From: Gigaspora rosea
Lineage: Eukaryota > Glomeromycota > Glomeromycetes > Diversisporales > Gigasporaceae
Direction of reading: 5' to 3'
Length of the DNA: 64,000 bases
Assembly: GCA_003550325.1 (NCBI GenBank)
Contig: QKWP01000032.1
Span: 357,291 to 421,290 of the forward strand
A program made the position numbers and the translations under genes. This document shows, one piece after another, positions 12,641 through 24,576 of the stretch (the stretch's first letter is position 1; every line of letters starts with the position of its first letter). The notes under the pieces are model-generated. The model was not told the DNA's origin and ran no database searches. It saw only the letters and a list, made by a program, of their open reading frames with translations.

Positions 12641-13797
12641 GTAACCTGATCTTAATGTTACACAGTGTTTAGTATAGTGATCATCACCATCGGTGATTTT
12701 AATAATTATTCTTTAATATTTATAATAATAATAACAAATAATAATAATACGACAGGGTGAAACCTGAGTTGCAAAAAAGTAAAACCTGTGTTTATCATTT
12801 GTATCATGTGAAGCCTGAGATGCATAGGTAAAATCTGAGTTTAATAAACATAGCTGCATGAATCCGCGCTTCATTAGGTAAATCTGGGTTTTTTTATTAT
12901 ATAAATAAAACCCGAGTTTTTAAAGTAAAACCTGACCCTGGGTCAGATAGCGCAGTGGTTAGCGCTCTGGGGTCGCACTCGCAAGTAGGGTGCAGGACGG
13001 GCCGGGCCAAGCCCGGAAACTTGCGGGCCGGGCCGGGCTTTGGTTCAATTCGGGCCTTAATTTTTGAGCCCGCTATTGTTCAGGCCATACACAGTTAAAT
13101 AACGACTGGGTTCAAGCTTTATAAGAAAGCCCGATTAGGCCCGATAATACACGGTAAGCTTATAGTCAAAATCAATAGAGAACTTGATGACATTGTGCTG
13201 GCTTAGTTTGATCGTACTTAAGGTTAAATAGTTTAAAGTGATAAATCATTGCATATAATTACAGGTATAAAATTTCTCTTTATTAATATAAATCAATACA
13301 TCGGATTATCACAATAATACTAAATACTATCTACAATCATTAACTGCTTGCCCTCCCTCATAAGCGAAAACTAAACCCTTATATAGTTTTAATTCGTAGG
13401 GGAGCTTTAATCTCTCGATTGGAGCTTTGACCACCCGTTTCGAGCTTTGATCACCTGTAAGGAGATCTAATCACCCGACTATGCCAATATAAGAAGTACA
13501 TAATTATACTAATAAAAGAATAAAAATTGAGCATAAAGGTTTTTTTTCATCAGTATTTGACCTATATTTACATCCATTTCTGTCTTTGCATTTCTCCTGT
13601 TTCCTACTGACTTCACACCTCTAATATTTTCGACCTTCATCATCCAAACTCTACAAGCACCATCAACTTCCGGTAATTTTTATAAAACTCTCCAACCATA
13701 TCATACTTTCGATTCACTGGGCTTTTATTATATTTAATTACACTAAACTAGGCCTTAAATGATTCAACTTTTTTCTTTCACTCTGCACATGCAGCTT

Positions 13798-13965
13798 CTA
13801 AAGTTCCACACCTTCAGTTGGTTTTCCCTCTTCACCTTCGGTTCCATTCGATTTACTCTTGGTGCAACCTTTGACTCTATCATATCCCTCGTGATATCGT
13901 GCAGGTAGAATGTTTGGACGACTCACATGAGATTTGGGTTTGTTTTTCCCGCACTTAATACATTC
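13798..13965 (-). pseudogene. Short relic with a CxxC motif inside the hAT element
   Basis: Read on the minus strand from 13965, an open segment of 55 codons begins ECIKCGKNKPKSHVSRP and stops at TAG. The CxxC pair followed by basic residues could be the remnant of a DNA-binding zinc finger of a transposase, which would suit its place inside a hAT element. There is no clear start and no catalytic region, and chance cannot be excluded. Confidence 0.22.
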
Positions 13966-14164
13966 TTATTTTTATCTTTAGTTAGGCTGATTCCACTGTG
14001 ATAACAATGCTTAAGACCTCACATTATACTAGTATGACCCATATCAGTAGGTTTTTGATAATTATTGAATGTCTTGGGTTCATATTTTCAATTCTGATCC
14101 CATTTTTGTAAGAGTTACCAATATCGTTCATTCCTTCAACACGATCTATAGTTTTTTAAAAACT

Positions 14165-14535
14165 AATAAATTTTGTCGAAAAAGAATAAAAGCTTTGTTT
14201 GAATGAAAATAGGTCTTGCCAAAGAATAGGATTGAAATTTTACACAATTTTTTTTAAAAACGAATTTTCGTCAAAAATTAATTAGAATTGAATAAAAGCT
14301 TTGTTTGAGCGAAAATGGAGAATAGGAATTGAAATTTTTTTAAAACCAAATTTTCGTTGAAAATAATTAGAAATGAATAAAGGCTTCATTTGAATGAAAA
14401 TGGACTTTGCCAAAGAATAGGAATTGTAATTTTATAAAATTTTTTAAACCCGAATTTTCGTCGAAAAATAATTAGAAATGAATAAAGGCTTCGTTTTGGC
14501 AAAAATAGATTGTGCCAAGAATAGGAATTGAAACT
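14165..14535. repeat. Tandem repeat inside the hAT element
   Basis: About 3.5 copies of a 75-120-bp unit share TTTCGTCGAAAA, TTAGAAATGAATAAAGGCTT and TTGCCAAAGAATAGGAATTG. A similar phrase (GAATGAAAATGGATCTTGCC) occurs near 57060 inside the hAT at 55794-58534, hinting that the two hAT elements share an ancestor. Confidence 0.65.
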
Positions 14536-15369
14536 TTATGACTTACATGCAACAAATATGTATACCAAAATTTATTCTTAGGCCGTTTGAAGTTAATTTT
14601 TCGTAAGTGAAAAATTTTAGTAATGCATATAAATTTTCGGGCCGGGTATAGTTTTAAATAAGGCCCGGCCCAGTTTATTTTACAGGCTTTTTTTTTTACG
14701 GGCTGGGCTCGGGCATACGAATAATTTTCGGGCTGAGTTTTGGGTCTAAGCAGGCCCGGCCCGACCGGCCCATCCCGCACCCTACTCGCAAGGTCGCCAG
14801 TTCGAGTCTAGTGGATGATAAAAACCGTGTTGGGATCACGAGTATCAAGGATCTGCGATGAGGAACCGCACTTCTTCACATTTTCGGACGAGGTACTACA
14901 GCGATAACAGAGTTGCATGACATAGCCACATAGGTCATATGGCATCCAGAAAGGGAAAAAATCTGACAAGAAATGTCGTAAACATAAGGACCATCCACTA
15001 TAAAAGAAAAAAGTAGGAATGAGAATAAGGGGCACCTGACAAAACTACACCGACCAAAATAGAAAGTAGTTCCTGGGGCAGACGAAAAATGGCTGACCTA
15101 TAAAGTGACCTGGTGGAATATGTAGTTCCTTAAAGCTGTCTACGATCCGAAGAGGTACGGAGCACCGGCGTAGTGGACCTGCTTGAGTCAGTTGGGAAAA
15201 AGGACGATGGAGGGAGGTATAGTTTAGCTAGGAACCCCTAATAAATGTAATATGATGTAATATGTTTAAAAATATAATAAAGCACACCTATTTGGCGTTC
15301 CAGGAGATAATGCCTGGTAAAGACTAAAAAAAAAAAAAAAGTAAAACCTGGGTTTTTAAAGTAAAACCT

Positions 15370-18310
15370 GCTTTACAGTTTTAAGTTTTTTAAAACTTTG
15401 ATCAAGGATATCTCTGCAACCACTTAATCAAATTTGATAAAAATTTATTTATTTGAATTATATGAATCCATATAATTCAAATAAAAAAATTTTCATCGAA
15501 TTTGATTAGGTGGTTGCAGAGATATCTTTGATCAAAGTTTTGTCAAAAATTTAAAACGTATCTGTCATATGATAGATACGTTTTAAATTTTTGACAAAAC
15601 TTTGATCAAAGATATCTCTGCAACTACCTAATCAAATTCGATGAAAATTTTTTTATTTGAATTATATGAATTCATATAATTCAAATAAAAAAATTTTCAT
15701 CGAATTTGATTAGGTGGTTGCAGAGATATCTTTGATCAAAGTTTTAGAGAATTTCAAAACGCGTATCACATGACAGATACGTTTTAAATTTTTGACAAAA
15801 CTTTGATCAAAGATATCTCTGCAACCACCTAATCAAATTCGATGAAAATTTTTTTATTTGAATTATATGAATTCATATAATTCAAATAAAAAAATTTTCA
15901 TCGAATTTGATTAGGTGGTTGCAGAGATATCTTTGATCAAAGTTTTAGAGAATTTCAAAACGCGTATCACATGACAGATACGTTTTAAATTTTTGACAAA
16001 ACTTTGATCAAAGATATCTCTGCAACCACCTAATCAAATTCGATGAAAATTTTTTTATTTGAATTATATGAATTCATATAATTCAAATAAAAAAATTTTC
16101 ATCGAATTTGATTAGGTGGTTGCAGAGATATCTTTGATCAAAGTTTTAGAGAATTTCAAAACGCGTATCACATGACAGATACGTTTTAAATTTTTGACAA
16201 AACTTTGATCAAAGATATCTCTGCAACCACCTAATCAAATTCGATGAAAATTTTTTTATTTGAATTATATGAATTCATATAATTCAAATAAAAAAATTTT
16301 CATCGAATTTGATTAGGTGGTTGCAGAGATATCTTTGATCAAAGTTTTAGAGAATTTCAAAACGCGTATCACATGACAGATACGTTTTAAATTTTTGACA
16401 AAACTTTGATCAAAGATATCTCTGCAACCACCTAATCAAATTCGATGAAAATTTTTTTATTTGAATTATATGAATTCATATAATTCAAATAAAAAAATTT
16501 TCATCGAATTTGATTAGGTGGTTGCAGAGATATCTTTGATCAAAGTTTTAGAGAATTTCAAAACGCGTATCACATGACAGATACGTTTTAAATTTTTGAC
16601 AAAACTTTGATCAAAGATATCTCTGCAACCACCTAATCAAATTCGATGAAAATTTTTTTATTTGAATTATATGAATTCATATAATTCAAATAAAAAAATT
16701 TTCATCGAATTTGATTAGGTGGTTGCAGAGATATCTTTGATCAAAGTTTTAGAGAATTTCAAAACGCGTATCACATGACAGATACGTTTTAAATTTTTGA
16801 CAAAACTTTGATCAAAGATATCTCTGCAACCACCTAATCAAATTCGATGAAAATTTTTTTATTTGAATTATATGAATTCATATAATTCAAATAAAAAAAT
16901 TTTCATCGAATTTGATTAGGTGGTTGCAGAGATATCTTTGATCAAAGTTTTAGAGAATTTCAAAACGCGTATCACATGACAGATACGTTTTAAATTTTTG
17001 ACAAAACTTTGATCAAAGATATCTCTGCAACCACCTAATCAAATTCGATGAAAATTTTTTTATTTGAATTATATGAATTCATATAATTCAAATAAAAAAA
17101 TTTTCATCGAATTTGATTAGGTGGTTGCAGAGATATCTTTGATCAAAGTTTTAGAGAATTTCAAAACGCGTATCACATGACAGATACGTTTTAAATTTTT
17201 GACAAAACTTTGATCAAAGATATCTCTGCAACCACCTAATCAAATTCGATGAAAATTTTTTTATTTGAATTATATGAATTCATATAATTCAAATAAAAAA
17301 ATTTTCATCGAATTTGATTAGGTGGTTGCAGAGATATCTTTGATCAAAGTTTTAGAGAATTTCAAAACGCGTATCACATGACAGATACGTTTTAAATTTT
17401 TGACAAAACTTTGATCAAAGATATCTCTGCAACCACCTAAATAAATTCAATGAAAATTTTTTTATTTGAATTATTTGTATCCATATAATTCAAATAAAAA
17501 AATTTTCATCGAATTTGATTAGGTGGTTGCAGAGATATCTTTGATCAAAGTTTTGTCAAAAATTTAAAACGTATCTGTCATGTGATACGCGTTTTGAAAT
17601 TCTCTAAACTTTGATCAAAGAAATCTCTGCAACCACCTAATCAAATTCGATGAAAATTTTTTTATTTGAATTATATGAATTCATATAATTTAAATAAAAA
17701 AATTTTCATCGAATTTGATTAGGTGGTTGCAGAGATATCTTTGATCAAAGTTTTGTCAAAAATTTAAAACATATCTATCATATGACAGATACGTTTTAAA
17801 TTTTTGACAAAACTTTGATCAAAGATATCTCTGCAACCACCTAATAAAAAAATTTTCATCGAATTTGATTAGGTGTTTGCAGAAATATCTTTGATCAAAG
17901 TTTTGTCAAAAATTTAAAACGTATCTGTCATGTAATACGCGTTTTGAAATTCTCTAAAACTTTGATCAAAGATATCTCTGCAACCACCTAATCAAATTCG
18001 ATGCAAATTTTTTTATTTGAATTATATGGATTCATATAATTCAAATAAAAAAATTTTCATCGAATTTGATCAAGTGGTTGCTAAGATACCTTCGCACAAA
18101 GTTTTGTCAAAAATTTAAAACGTATCTGTGTGATACGCGTTTTGAAATTCTCTAAAACTTTGATCAAAGATATCTCTGCAACCACTTAATCAAATTTGAT
18201 AAAAATTTTTTTATTTGAATTATTTGGATTCATATAATTCAAATAAAAAAATTTTTATCAAATTTGATTAAGTGGTTGCAGAGATATCCTTGATCAAGGT
18301 TTTAAAAAAC
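15370..18310. repeat. Array of 201-bp palindromic units
   Basis: GCGTATCACA recurs at 15761, 15962, 16163, 16364, 16565, 16766, 16967, 17168 and 17369, exactly 201 bp apart, with the intervening text essentially identical. Each unit is dyad-symmetric: a stem of about 75 bp per arm centres on ATATGAATTCATAT and carries CTGCAACCACCTAATCAAAT and its complement. The linker around ACGCGTATCACATGACAG is itself near-palindromic. Diverged units flank the uniform block on both sides (15370-15750 and 17400-18310). No coding frame. Confidence 0.95.
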
Positions 18311-18583
18311 TTAAAACTGTAAAGCAGGTTTTACTTTAAAAACCCAGGTTTTACTTTAAAAACTCAGGTTTTATTTATGTAATAAAAAAAACCCAGATTT
18401 TACCTAATGAAACGCGAATTCATGCAGCTATGTTTATTAAACTCAGATTTTACCTAATGAAACGCGGATTCATGCAGCTATGTTTATTAAACTCAGATTT
18501 TACCTATGCATCTCAGGTTTTACATGATACGAATGATAAACACAGGTTTTACTTTTTTGCAACTCAGGTTTCACCCTGTCGTA

Positions 18584-18591
18584 TAATAATA

Positions 18592-18668
<77 letters not shown>
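18584..18668. repeat. TAA microsatellite
   Basis: An uninterrupted run of ATA/TAA triplets, apart from one AGTAATAA variant, directly abuts the right end of the foldback element. A shorter TAA tract abuts the left end (12720-12747). The polyisoleucine frame at 18430-18783 is this microsatellite read as codons. Confidence 0.9.
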
Positions 18669-18669
<1 letters not shown>

Positions 18670-19061
18670 GGCGAGCATATAGTTTATTTTTTACAATCTG
18701 CGCAGATTTTACAACCTGTGCAGATTATTAAATTGTTAATTGTTAAAGATCTGTGCAGAAAATCAAATCTGCGCAGAAAATAAAAAAAATTTCTTCAATG
18801 ATCGCTGGCAGGGTCGCAGATTAGCAGTAATTTTTAATAATTGTTTTTTTTAGAAATTTGCACAGAGCTGTACTAAAAAAACTTTCCCGATGTAGAATCA
18901 TTATATTGAGTCAAACACTCTAGTAGTTGTTTTATTCAAATTGGACCACTGAATCAATAGTTATTCACTATCAAATATTTTAAATTTTTAATAATTTCAA
19001 ATATGCACAATTATATTACTTATTGGCCTTTGGTTACATGACCATGACAAGTTATTTTTTT

Positions 19062-19137
19062 TATAGTCAAACCTCTATACAATTACAAAAATAGGGTGCG
19101 ACAGACTTGGTGACTATAGTGAGATCAGACTGTATTG
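19062..19137. mobile_element. Tiny Tc1/mariner-like remnant
   Basis: TAGTCAAACCTCTATACAAT at the left and GACTATAGTGAGATCAGACT at the right are imperfect inverted complements, flanked by TA. AACCTCTATA-type ends recall pogo/Tigger-type elements. Related text (AACCCTATATAGTCACAC) occurs near 5836. Only about 76 bp remains. Confidence 0.32.
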
Positions 19138-19219
19138 AATATAGTAATTTGATAAATGATTGGCAGCACATGCTGCAAAATGGCCCATGCTCATTTGCCA
19201 AATTACTGTTATAAATTGC

Positions 19220-19743
19220 TTTAATTGAAAGTTTGCCAGTTAATCAGAAATTGTCTATAGTATAATATAATGCAAATCACATATGGAAATTACTACAGTG
19301 TAAATGTAGCATGCATATATATAAAATATTTTTACTAAGTTAATGACACATGCCTACTAATTAAAGTTGTAGAGCTTATCAAGATGTACCTAACAGTAGT
19401 TAGATCATCCAAATTAGCCTAGTGAATAGCAAGATTATTAAAAACAAATGGCTGACTATATAAAATCTCTATAAAAACAATGTTGTTTACAAAGATTTTA
19501 TATAGTCATCCAATTATTTTTAATGATATCTTGCTATCCACTAGGCTGATTTGGATTATCTAACTACTATTAGATGTGTTTCAATGAGCTCTACAACTTT
19601 CAATTAGTGGGCATTATTGTTAACTTATTAAAAAAATATTTTTATATGTATGCATACACATTCACACTATAGTGATTTTTATATGTAATTTGTATCATGT
19701 TACACTATATTAATCTCTAATTAACTGGTGGACTATCAATTAA
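19220..19743. mobile_element. Long inverted-repeat element, family D, copy 1
   Basis: The two halves are complementary over about 240 bp each. Left-arm phrases TTGTAGAGCTTATCAAGATG and CTAACAGTAGTTAGATCATC reappear in reverse in the right arm, and the outer ends both read TTAATTGATAGTCCACCAG with a few changes. There is no coding frame. The shared phrases recur in the larger element at 24577-26018, so this is a dispersed foldback-type family. Confidence 0.75.
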
Positions 19744-19744
19744 T

Positions 19745-19935
19745 AGTATACAGAAAGTAGCCAAGTTTCATATATATAGGGCAGCTAAATTTTGTAGCCA
19801 AATTAATAGTAGTATATATAGGGTATTCAAATTTAGTATATATAGGGCAGCCAAATTTAGTATATATAGGGTAGCCAAATTTAGTATATGTAGAACAGCT
19901 AAATTGCTTGTTTTAATAATATATATAGAGTAGCC
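19745..19935. repeat. 24-bp tandem repeat
   Basis: TATATATAGGGCAGCCAAAT and close variants repeat about six times next to the inverted-repeat element. The rest of 19936-20666 is plain AT-rich DNA with no feature I can support. Confidence 0.7.
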
Positions 19936-20681
19936 AAATTTCATATTTAATTATAAAAATACTATAACTTCAACCTGCTATAACTTTTTTATAAATGGAT
20001 TTAAAAAAAATTAAAAACTATAAAGTGTTTGCTTGTTTTGATTTAATATTTTAAGATAGTATTTTTTGCTTACTTTGCTTACTATTTTTTTAAAGAAGGA
20101 TTAGCAATTTGAATGTCATCAATTTTATTTGTCGGGACTAGGTTGTTTGCACTGTAGTAAAAATTTGGTAACTACTTAATACTAGCCAAGTACCCGTGCC
20201 TTCGGTATGGAATTTTGTAAAATTTTTAATGTCTTGAATTTGAAAAGTAAATTTATCTTTCAAAAATTTTAAAGAGTATGCTTAATAAAAATAACCTATG
20301 ATTAAAACTCAGATATTATTCACTAATCATATTGCCTATTATTGAATAGTACCCAGGATATAGCTATAAGTAATTATTACTTTTTACCTGTTTCTCACAA
20401 AGTTTCTGAGATACAAAATGAAGTTCTTGAATAAGAACACAGGTAATTTATGCAGTGTTATAGGGTAGTTGAGATCCTTTTCATTTCTATTATCTATTTA
20501 AATATCATGGTTGAGTCACATGTTTGCACCATATTTTATTAAAATATACTATATTTCACTGCATAAATTACCTAGAGTTTCTTACTTTAAACCCATTAAA
20601 AAACAGATTTGACTTTGAGGGAGAATCCATTTCTAGGAGAGCCTTTGTATATGAAAATATATGTAAAGCTTAAAACATCTT

Positions 20682-21702
20682 TTTTTTTTTTTAAATATTA
20701 AGGTGACCACATAGGTACCCTAGCACTTTATTGGTACAAGCGGGTTGGCCCAGTTAATATGACTGTGCCACATAGTACATTTGTATGACGAGAGTACAAC
20801 TAGCTACACGTACAACTTTTGGTTGTCTAATTTAAGTAGTCCGCCCGAAGGTTCTACACTAGATGCCATACCTTCAACCCAACTAGGGGATTGCCTATTT
20901 AAACTCTCTGGCTTCTACCCATGTTCAATGTTCCTTCCAATATACCCTTTCACGAGTAATTTGCTGTTAAAAGTACCCTGAGGCTTTAGCCGAACACCTA
21001 TTGGAGGGCATTTGCCCCTGTGGTAAACCTGGTAGAGTGATACCTGTCCCCCACAGGTATTCACCTACACTTTCAGTAACTTATGCATTCACTGAGGCAA
21101 CCATCTTGAAGTCAGAGAGATACCCTGCAACTGCTACCATTACCTACTACTGTCCTTGCGGAGTTCACTAGACCCCAGTACTCGGTCAGTCACTCTTTGG
21201 ATCCTTTTTCCCAGTTATCCCAGACTACCAATCCAGTTGGCCCAGAAGGATCGGTCTGCCGGCTTTAGGTGCCTAAGGTCTCCCTTTCCTTGGTTCATGC
21301 TTCTATAACACATGACCTTTTCCTCCAGTAACTCCGGCGGCCAGGTTGGTGGGCACCCTTTTGCCATAGGGGCTCTTGCCCATCCAGTTTTCTGGTTAGT
21401 CACCGCTAAGCTCCTTTTCTCTGGTACCGCGAAAGTCTAGCTACCTCTCCACTCGGGACTTGCTAAATGGGTTTCTGTTTCCCCGGTTCCTTGGATTTGT
21501 CTGTGTAATGAGACACAATTTCGCCCAAAAGCTCCCATTTAAGATGGTAACCAAGGACTATAGATAATATACCCAACCAATCGACAAGGCACAGTTACCA
21601 GAACACAGGTCTATTTTTCAAAATTGTCGCCACTGGGATTTGAACTCTAGACCTGCCACTTGGGGGTGACAACTTACCAACTTCCCTAAGTCGCCACACC
21701 CT
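20682..21702 (-). mobile_element. tRNA-headed retroposon, family B, copy 2
   Basis: Read on the minus strand it begins GGGTGTGGCGACTTAGGG, has a B-box-like AGTTCAAATCCC (21635-21646) and ends in an A run (T run at 20682). A perfect 15-bp duplication AGCTTAAAACATCTT flanks it (20667-20681 and 21703-21717). At 1021 bp it is the fuller copy of the family. Its body is clearly richer in GC than its surroundings, so it looks younger or less eroded. The frames at 20781-20981 and 21215-21403 lie inside it and have no family resemblance. Confidence 0.88.
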
Positions 21703-22166
21703 AGCTTAAAACATCTTATATTTCATATAATATATATTATATTATAGACCAAGGGTTTCTTACTTTTTATCTCAAATAAAACCAAAGTATTAAACCAGGT
21801 CTACTATTACTGGTATTTACTATTATCTGAGTGGTTTATACAATAAAATACAGTATTTATTACAATCTCAGAAAGTAGAATTTAATATAATCATTAGTTG
21901 AATTGGATTTTAATATTAGTTGTTATTCAAACTTTGATTTAAATGCAAATATTTTTTATACTTACATTAACATAAATACTATCCCTTAGTTTGTACTACT
22001 TCGCAGACAAATTTGCCTATAAAATTACTATAAATATACCTCTGATCTATTTTTTTAATCATTTAAAATATTTAAATAAAATTTGGAATTATAATATTTA
22101 ATAACAAGGATTATATTTTTGAATTATTTAAATTTATATTATAAGACAAAAAGTTTATATTGCTTA

Positions 22167-23964
22167 TAGGGTTGGAATCGGGCCGGGCTACCCGAGCCCG
22201 AACCAGACCCGGTACTGTCAAAGTCCGTGTTGGGCCCACATTTTTAGGCCCGTAATTATCACAGTTCGGGCTCAGGCTAAGCATACTAAAATACCAGGTA
22301 GGGTCGGGCTTTACGAAAAAGCCCGCGGGTACCCGATAGGCCAGTTAAATTTTATAGCTTAGATGTATTTATCTACGTAATACAGTATTGCAAAATGATA
22401 AATCATCTACGTACAGTACATGCATACGCATTTTACTTATTTGCACAGGTAACACAACCCAAAAAAAAACCCACCGATTTTGTAAATAAACTAAGTGCGT
22501 GAAATAAAAATTTAGGGTTAGGGTCTGAACGTTAGAGACTATAAAGTTAGAGTGATGTTTAATATAAGTAAAATTTCACTCCCGTCATTTTTAATTAGTG
22601 TATCAGGATCGATTTAACATTAGTTTTTGCATATTTTCGCTTTTTTCTTCTTTTACGCGTGTTCGAATTCTTCGTGGGAATAGTCAAATTTTGCACTCTC
22701 CGATTGGCCATTTCCTCTCCAGTAGCTTGCATTACCCGCGCAAATAAGTGGATGCTATACGTACGTAATACCAGTAATGCCAGTTACACAGATTGATAAA
22801 GTAGTTTTTGATCTTTTTTTTTTTATTATAATTGACCTTTAGTATCGGTGTCAGTCAACAATACTGCTACTATGACATAACGGACAAAGAGTTGGTGATT
22901 CTTCCTATTCTAATTATTCTCCACAGCATCCATATCACCACTGCTGCAGATGTGTCTCGCAATCAAGCCTCTAAGAGTGTGCCTTCACTGGGTACTTTTT
23001 CATTTGAAAAGCCCACTGTGGAGTTGTCATCGTTGCTGAGTTGCCATTTGTGCCTTTACTGGTGTAATCAGTAGGGATTTTTGCTTTTGACACTTTAATT
23101 TGTGGAGTAGTTAGATTCAGAATAGCGTAGTAAATAGAACCAGATGTAGTACAGTAGTTAGAACTAAATGAAGCACGGTAATTAAATAGTACAGTTGGGA
23201 TGTTAGAACTGGACGTAGCATGGTAGTTAGATTCAGGATGTTAGAACTAAACATAGCATAATAACTATATTCAGGAGATTTGGGATATTGGCTGGACGTA
23301 GCATTGTAGTTAGATTTAGGATATTAGAACTAGACATAGCACGGTAGTTAAATTTGTGATAAACTGTACATAGCATAATAGTTGGTATTCGGGATGTATG
23401 GCTTGGGATGTAATATAGTAGTTTGATTCAGGACTTTAGATTCCAAATGTACGTAGTATGATGGGTAAGTTGTTGGTATACGTAGTATAATAGTAACTAT
23501 TTATTTGTATTTTTTTTAAATAATAAATTTTATTCATCAACCTAATAACTAATTTTTCCCCTGGCAATAACACATATACGGATCGTCATGAGACGCTATT
23601 CCGAATAACTTATTTTAAAATACTTAGGTATTAAATATTCTTTATTGTTATCATTATACTTACGAACAAAGTGAATTAAATAGAGTAAATCATTATAAGA
23701 TAAGCGCGTGCAAACTTAATTGAATCGATCGAAAAGTCATTCAGCTAATTTTTTATCAGTGTGTCCTAGATTTAACATCTACTTCCAATCTTATTGGTTC
23801 TATATATGCGGGCCACATACTGGGTCTGGCCTAGATAAAGCCTGGTCAGCCTGACCCGGGCCCGGCCCGCCTAGGTATAACCGGGTTTTGGTTCAGGTCG
23901 GGCTTAAAGATAATTTTATCAGGCTTATGAAAACCCAGTCTGACCCGGCCCGTTCTGGACCCTA
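22167..23964. mobile_element. Non-autonomous hAT element (1798 bp)
   Basis: It starts TAGGGTTGGAATCGGGCCGG and ends with a complementary GGCCCG-rich segment finishing CCCTA. A perfect 8-bp duplication ATTGCTTA lies at 22159-22166 and 23965-23972. The ends carry dense CCCG/GGGC motifs. The interior is AT-rich with a diverged tandem repeat and no recognisable transposase; the frame at 22832-23074 has no hAT hallmark. The length is within one base of the hAT at 12986, but their interiors look different. Confidence 0.9.
23100..23470. repeat. Diverged 40-50-bp tandem repeat inside the hAT element
   Basis: GTAGTTAGATTCAGGATGTT with GAACTGGACGTAGCATG recurs about eight times with many substitutions. 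Confidence 0.65.
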
Positions 23965-24576
23965 ATTGCTTATAAGCTGAAAATATTAAATTTTAAAGAA
24001 ATTTTTTAACCAAAAAAATATTTTACAATATCTTGGCGAATTCTTTAAATATTGGTTTTAAAAATATAGTTTCTAATGCAATATTGTAGTTTATATAAAG
24101 GATAACAACTTTCATTATTTGACTTTATATGATTTACTTGTAAAAATTAAGACTTGTATTAGAAGTAAAAATTTTTTTTATAGACGGGAACATATAAAAT
24201 TTAAGAAAACCTAAAGAAAAAATTCTATAGTAAAAGTTCCAAAACAAAAACTTTAAACTTTTATTACACCAAAGTTTTTTAATAATTTTAAAAAAATTTT
24301 ATAATAAAGTTGATAAAACAGAACTAATATTATAATTTTTACTTAGAAAGTATATAGCTAAAATTAATATTTAAGGTTTTATTTAAAAAATTTAAAATTT
24401 TAAAATTTTCGCAGACAAATATGCCTGCGTAACAAAGCAAGGGATAAAATAAAATTATATAGTAAATATTTATTTGCTTATTTCTAATGCAAAATATTCC
24501 TAAATTTTTGAGTGTAAATATCCATATACATAAGTAACTTATTTTCAATATATGCTTACAAACTTAATTATTGTAA

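Larger units (their letters stand above)
12986..14784. mobile_element. Non-autonomous hAT element (1799 bp)
   Basis: It begins TAGGGTGCAGGACGGGCCGG and ends with the imperfect complement. A perfect 8-bp duplication CTCGCAAG lies at 12978-12985 and 14785-14792. TAGGG-type ends with an 8-bp duplication are the hallmark of the hAT superfamily. Both ends are packed with GGCCCG/GGGCC motifs, plausible subterminal transposase-binding repeats. The interior is AT-rich and contains a tandem repeat (14165-14535). No transposase is recognisable, and the minus frame at 14472-14780 is the GC-rich end itself. Confidence 0.92.
12935..15337 (+). mobile_element. tRNA-headed SINE, family A, copy 2, split by a hAT element
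   Basis: This is the same element as 3307-3894. The A-box-like TAGCGCAGTGG is at 12948-12958. The text breaks at 12985 and resumes at 14785 with the B-box-like AGTTCGAGTCT at 14799-14809. Net length is about 596 bp, matching copy 1. A 13-bp duplication AAAGTAAAACCTG flanks it (12922-12934 and 15338-15350), placing the insertion inside the left arm of the foldback element. The hAT insertion separates the two promoter boxes by about 1.8 kb, so this copy should not be transcribed as a unit. Confidence 0.9.
12748..18583. mobile_element. Foldback element with long terminal inverted repeats
   Basis: The left end ATACGACAGGGTGAAACCTG and the right end, read in reverse, are the same. The arms stay complementary for roughly 350 bp, past several AAGTAAAACCTG-type subrepeats and into a segment containing CTGCAACCACTTAATCAAA. 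The core is the palindrome array at 15370-18310. It has no transposase frame, so it is non-autonomous. Both flanks are TAA microsatellite, so the target duplication cannot be read. Without its nested insertions (12935-15350) the element is about 3.4 kb. A 176-bp relative with similar ends lies at 63060-63235. Confidence 0.85.
21982..24444. mobile_element. Terminal-inverted-repeat element, GCAGGCAAATTTGCCTGC family, copy A
   Basis: The ends are TCCCTTAGTTTGTAC and, in reverse, TCCCTTGCTTTGTTAC, each followed by a version of the palindrome GCAGGCAAATTTGCCTGC and flanked by TA. TA target sites suggest the Tc1/mariner group. Without the hAT inserted at 22167-23964 it is about 657 bp, close to copy B at 53630-54273, whose interior is shared in reverse orientation (AAATTTTATATGTTCCTGTC near 53864; TATAGACGGGAACATATAAA at 24180). 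No transposase frame. Confidence 0.75.

Noticed and set aside
15370..18310. CRISPR-like regular spacing
   Set aside because: There are no unique spacers; whole 201-bp units repeat and are palindromic, in eukaryotic DNA.
18430..18783. 117-codon frame with a polyisoleucine run
   Set aside because: It is a TAA microsatellite plus the end of the foldback element read as codons.
20781..21403. Frames inside the family B retroposon as genes
   Set aside because: The segment is bounded by a 15-bp target duplication and an A tail; the frames are not conserved in the copy at 10312-11291.
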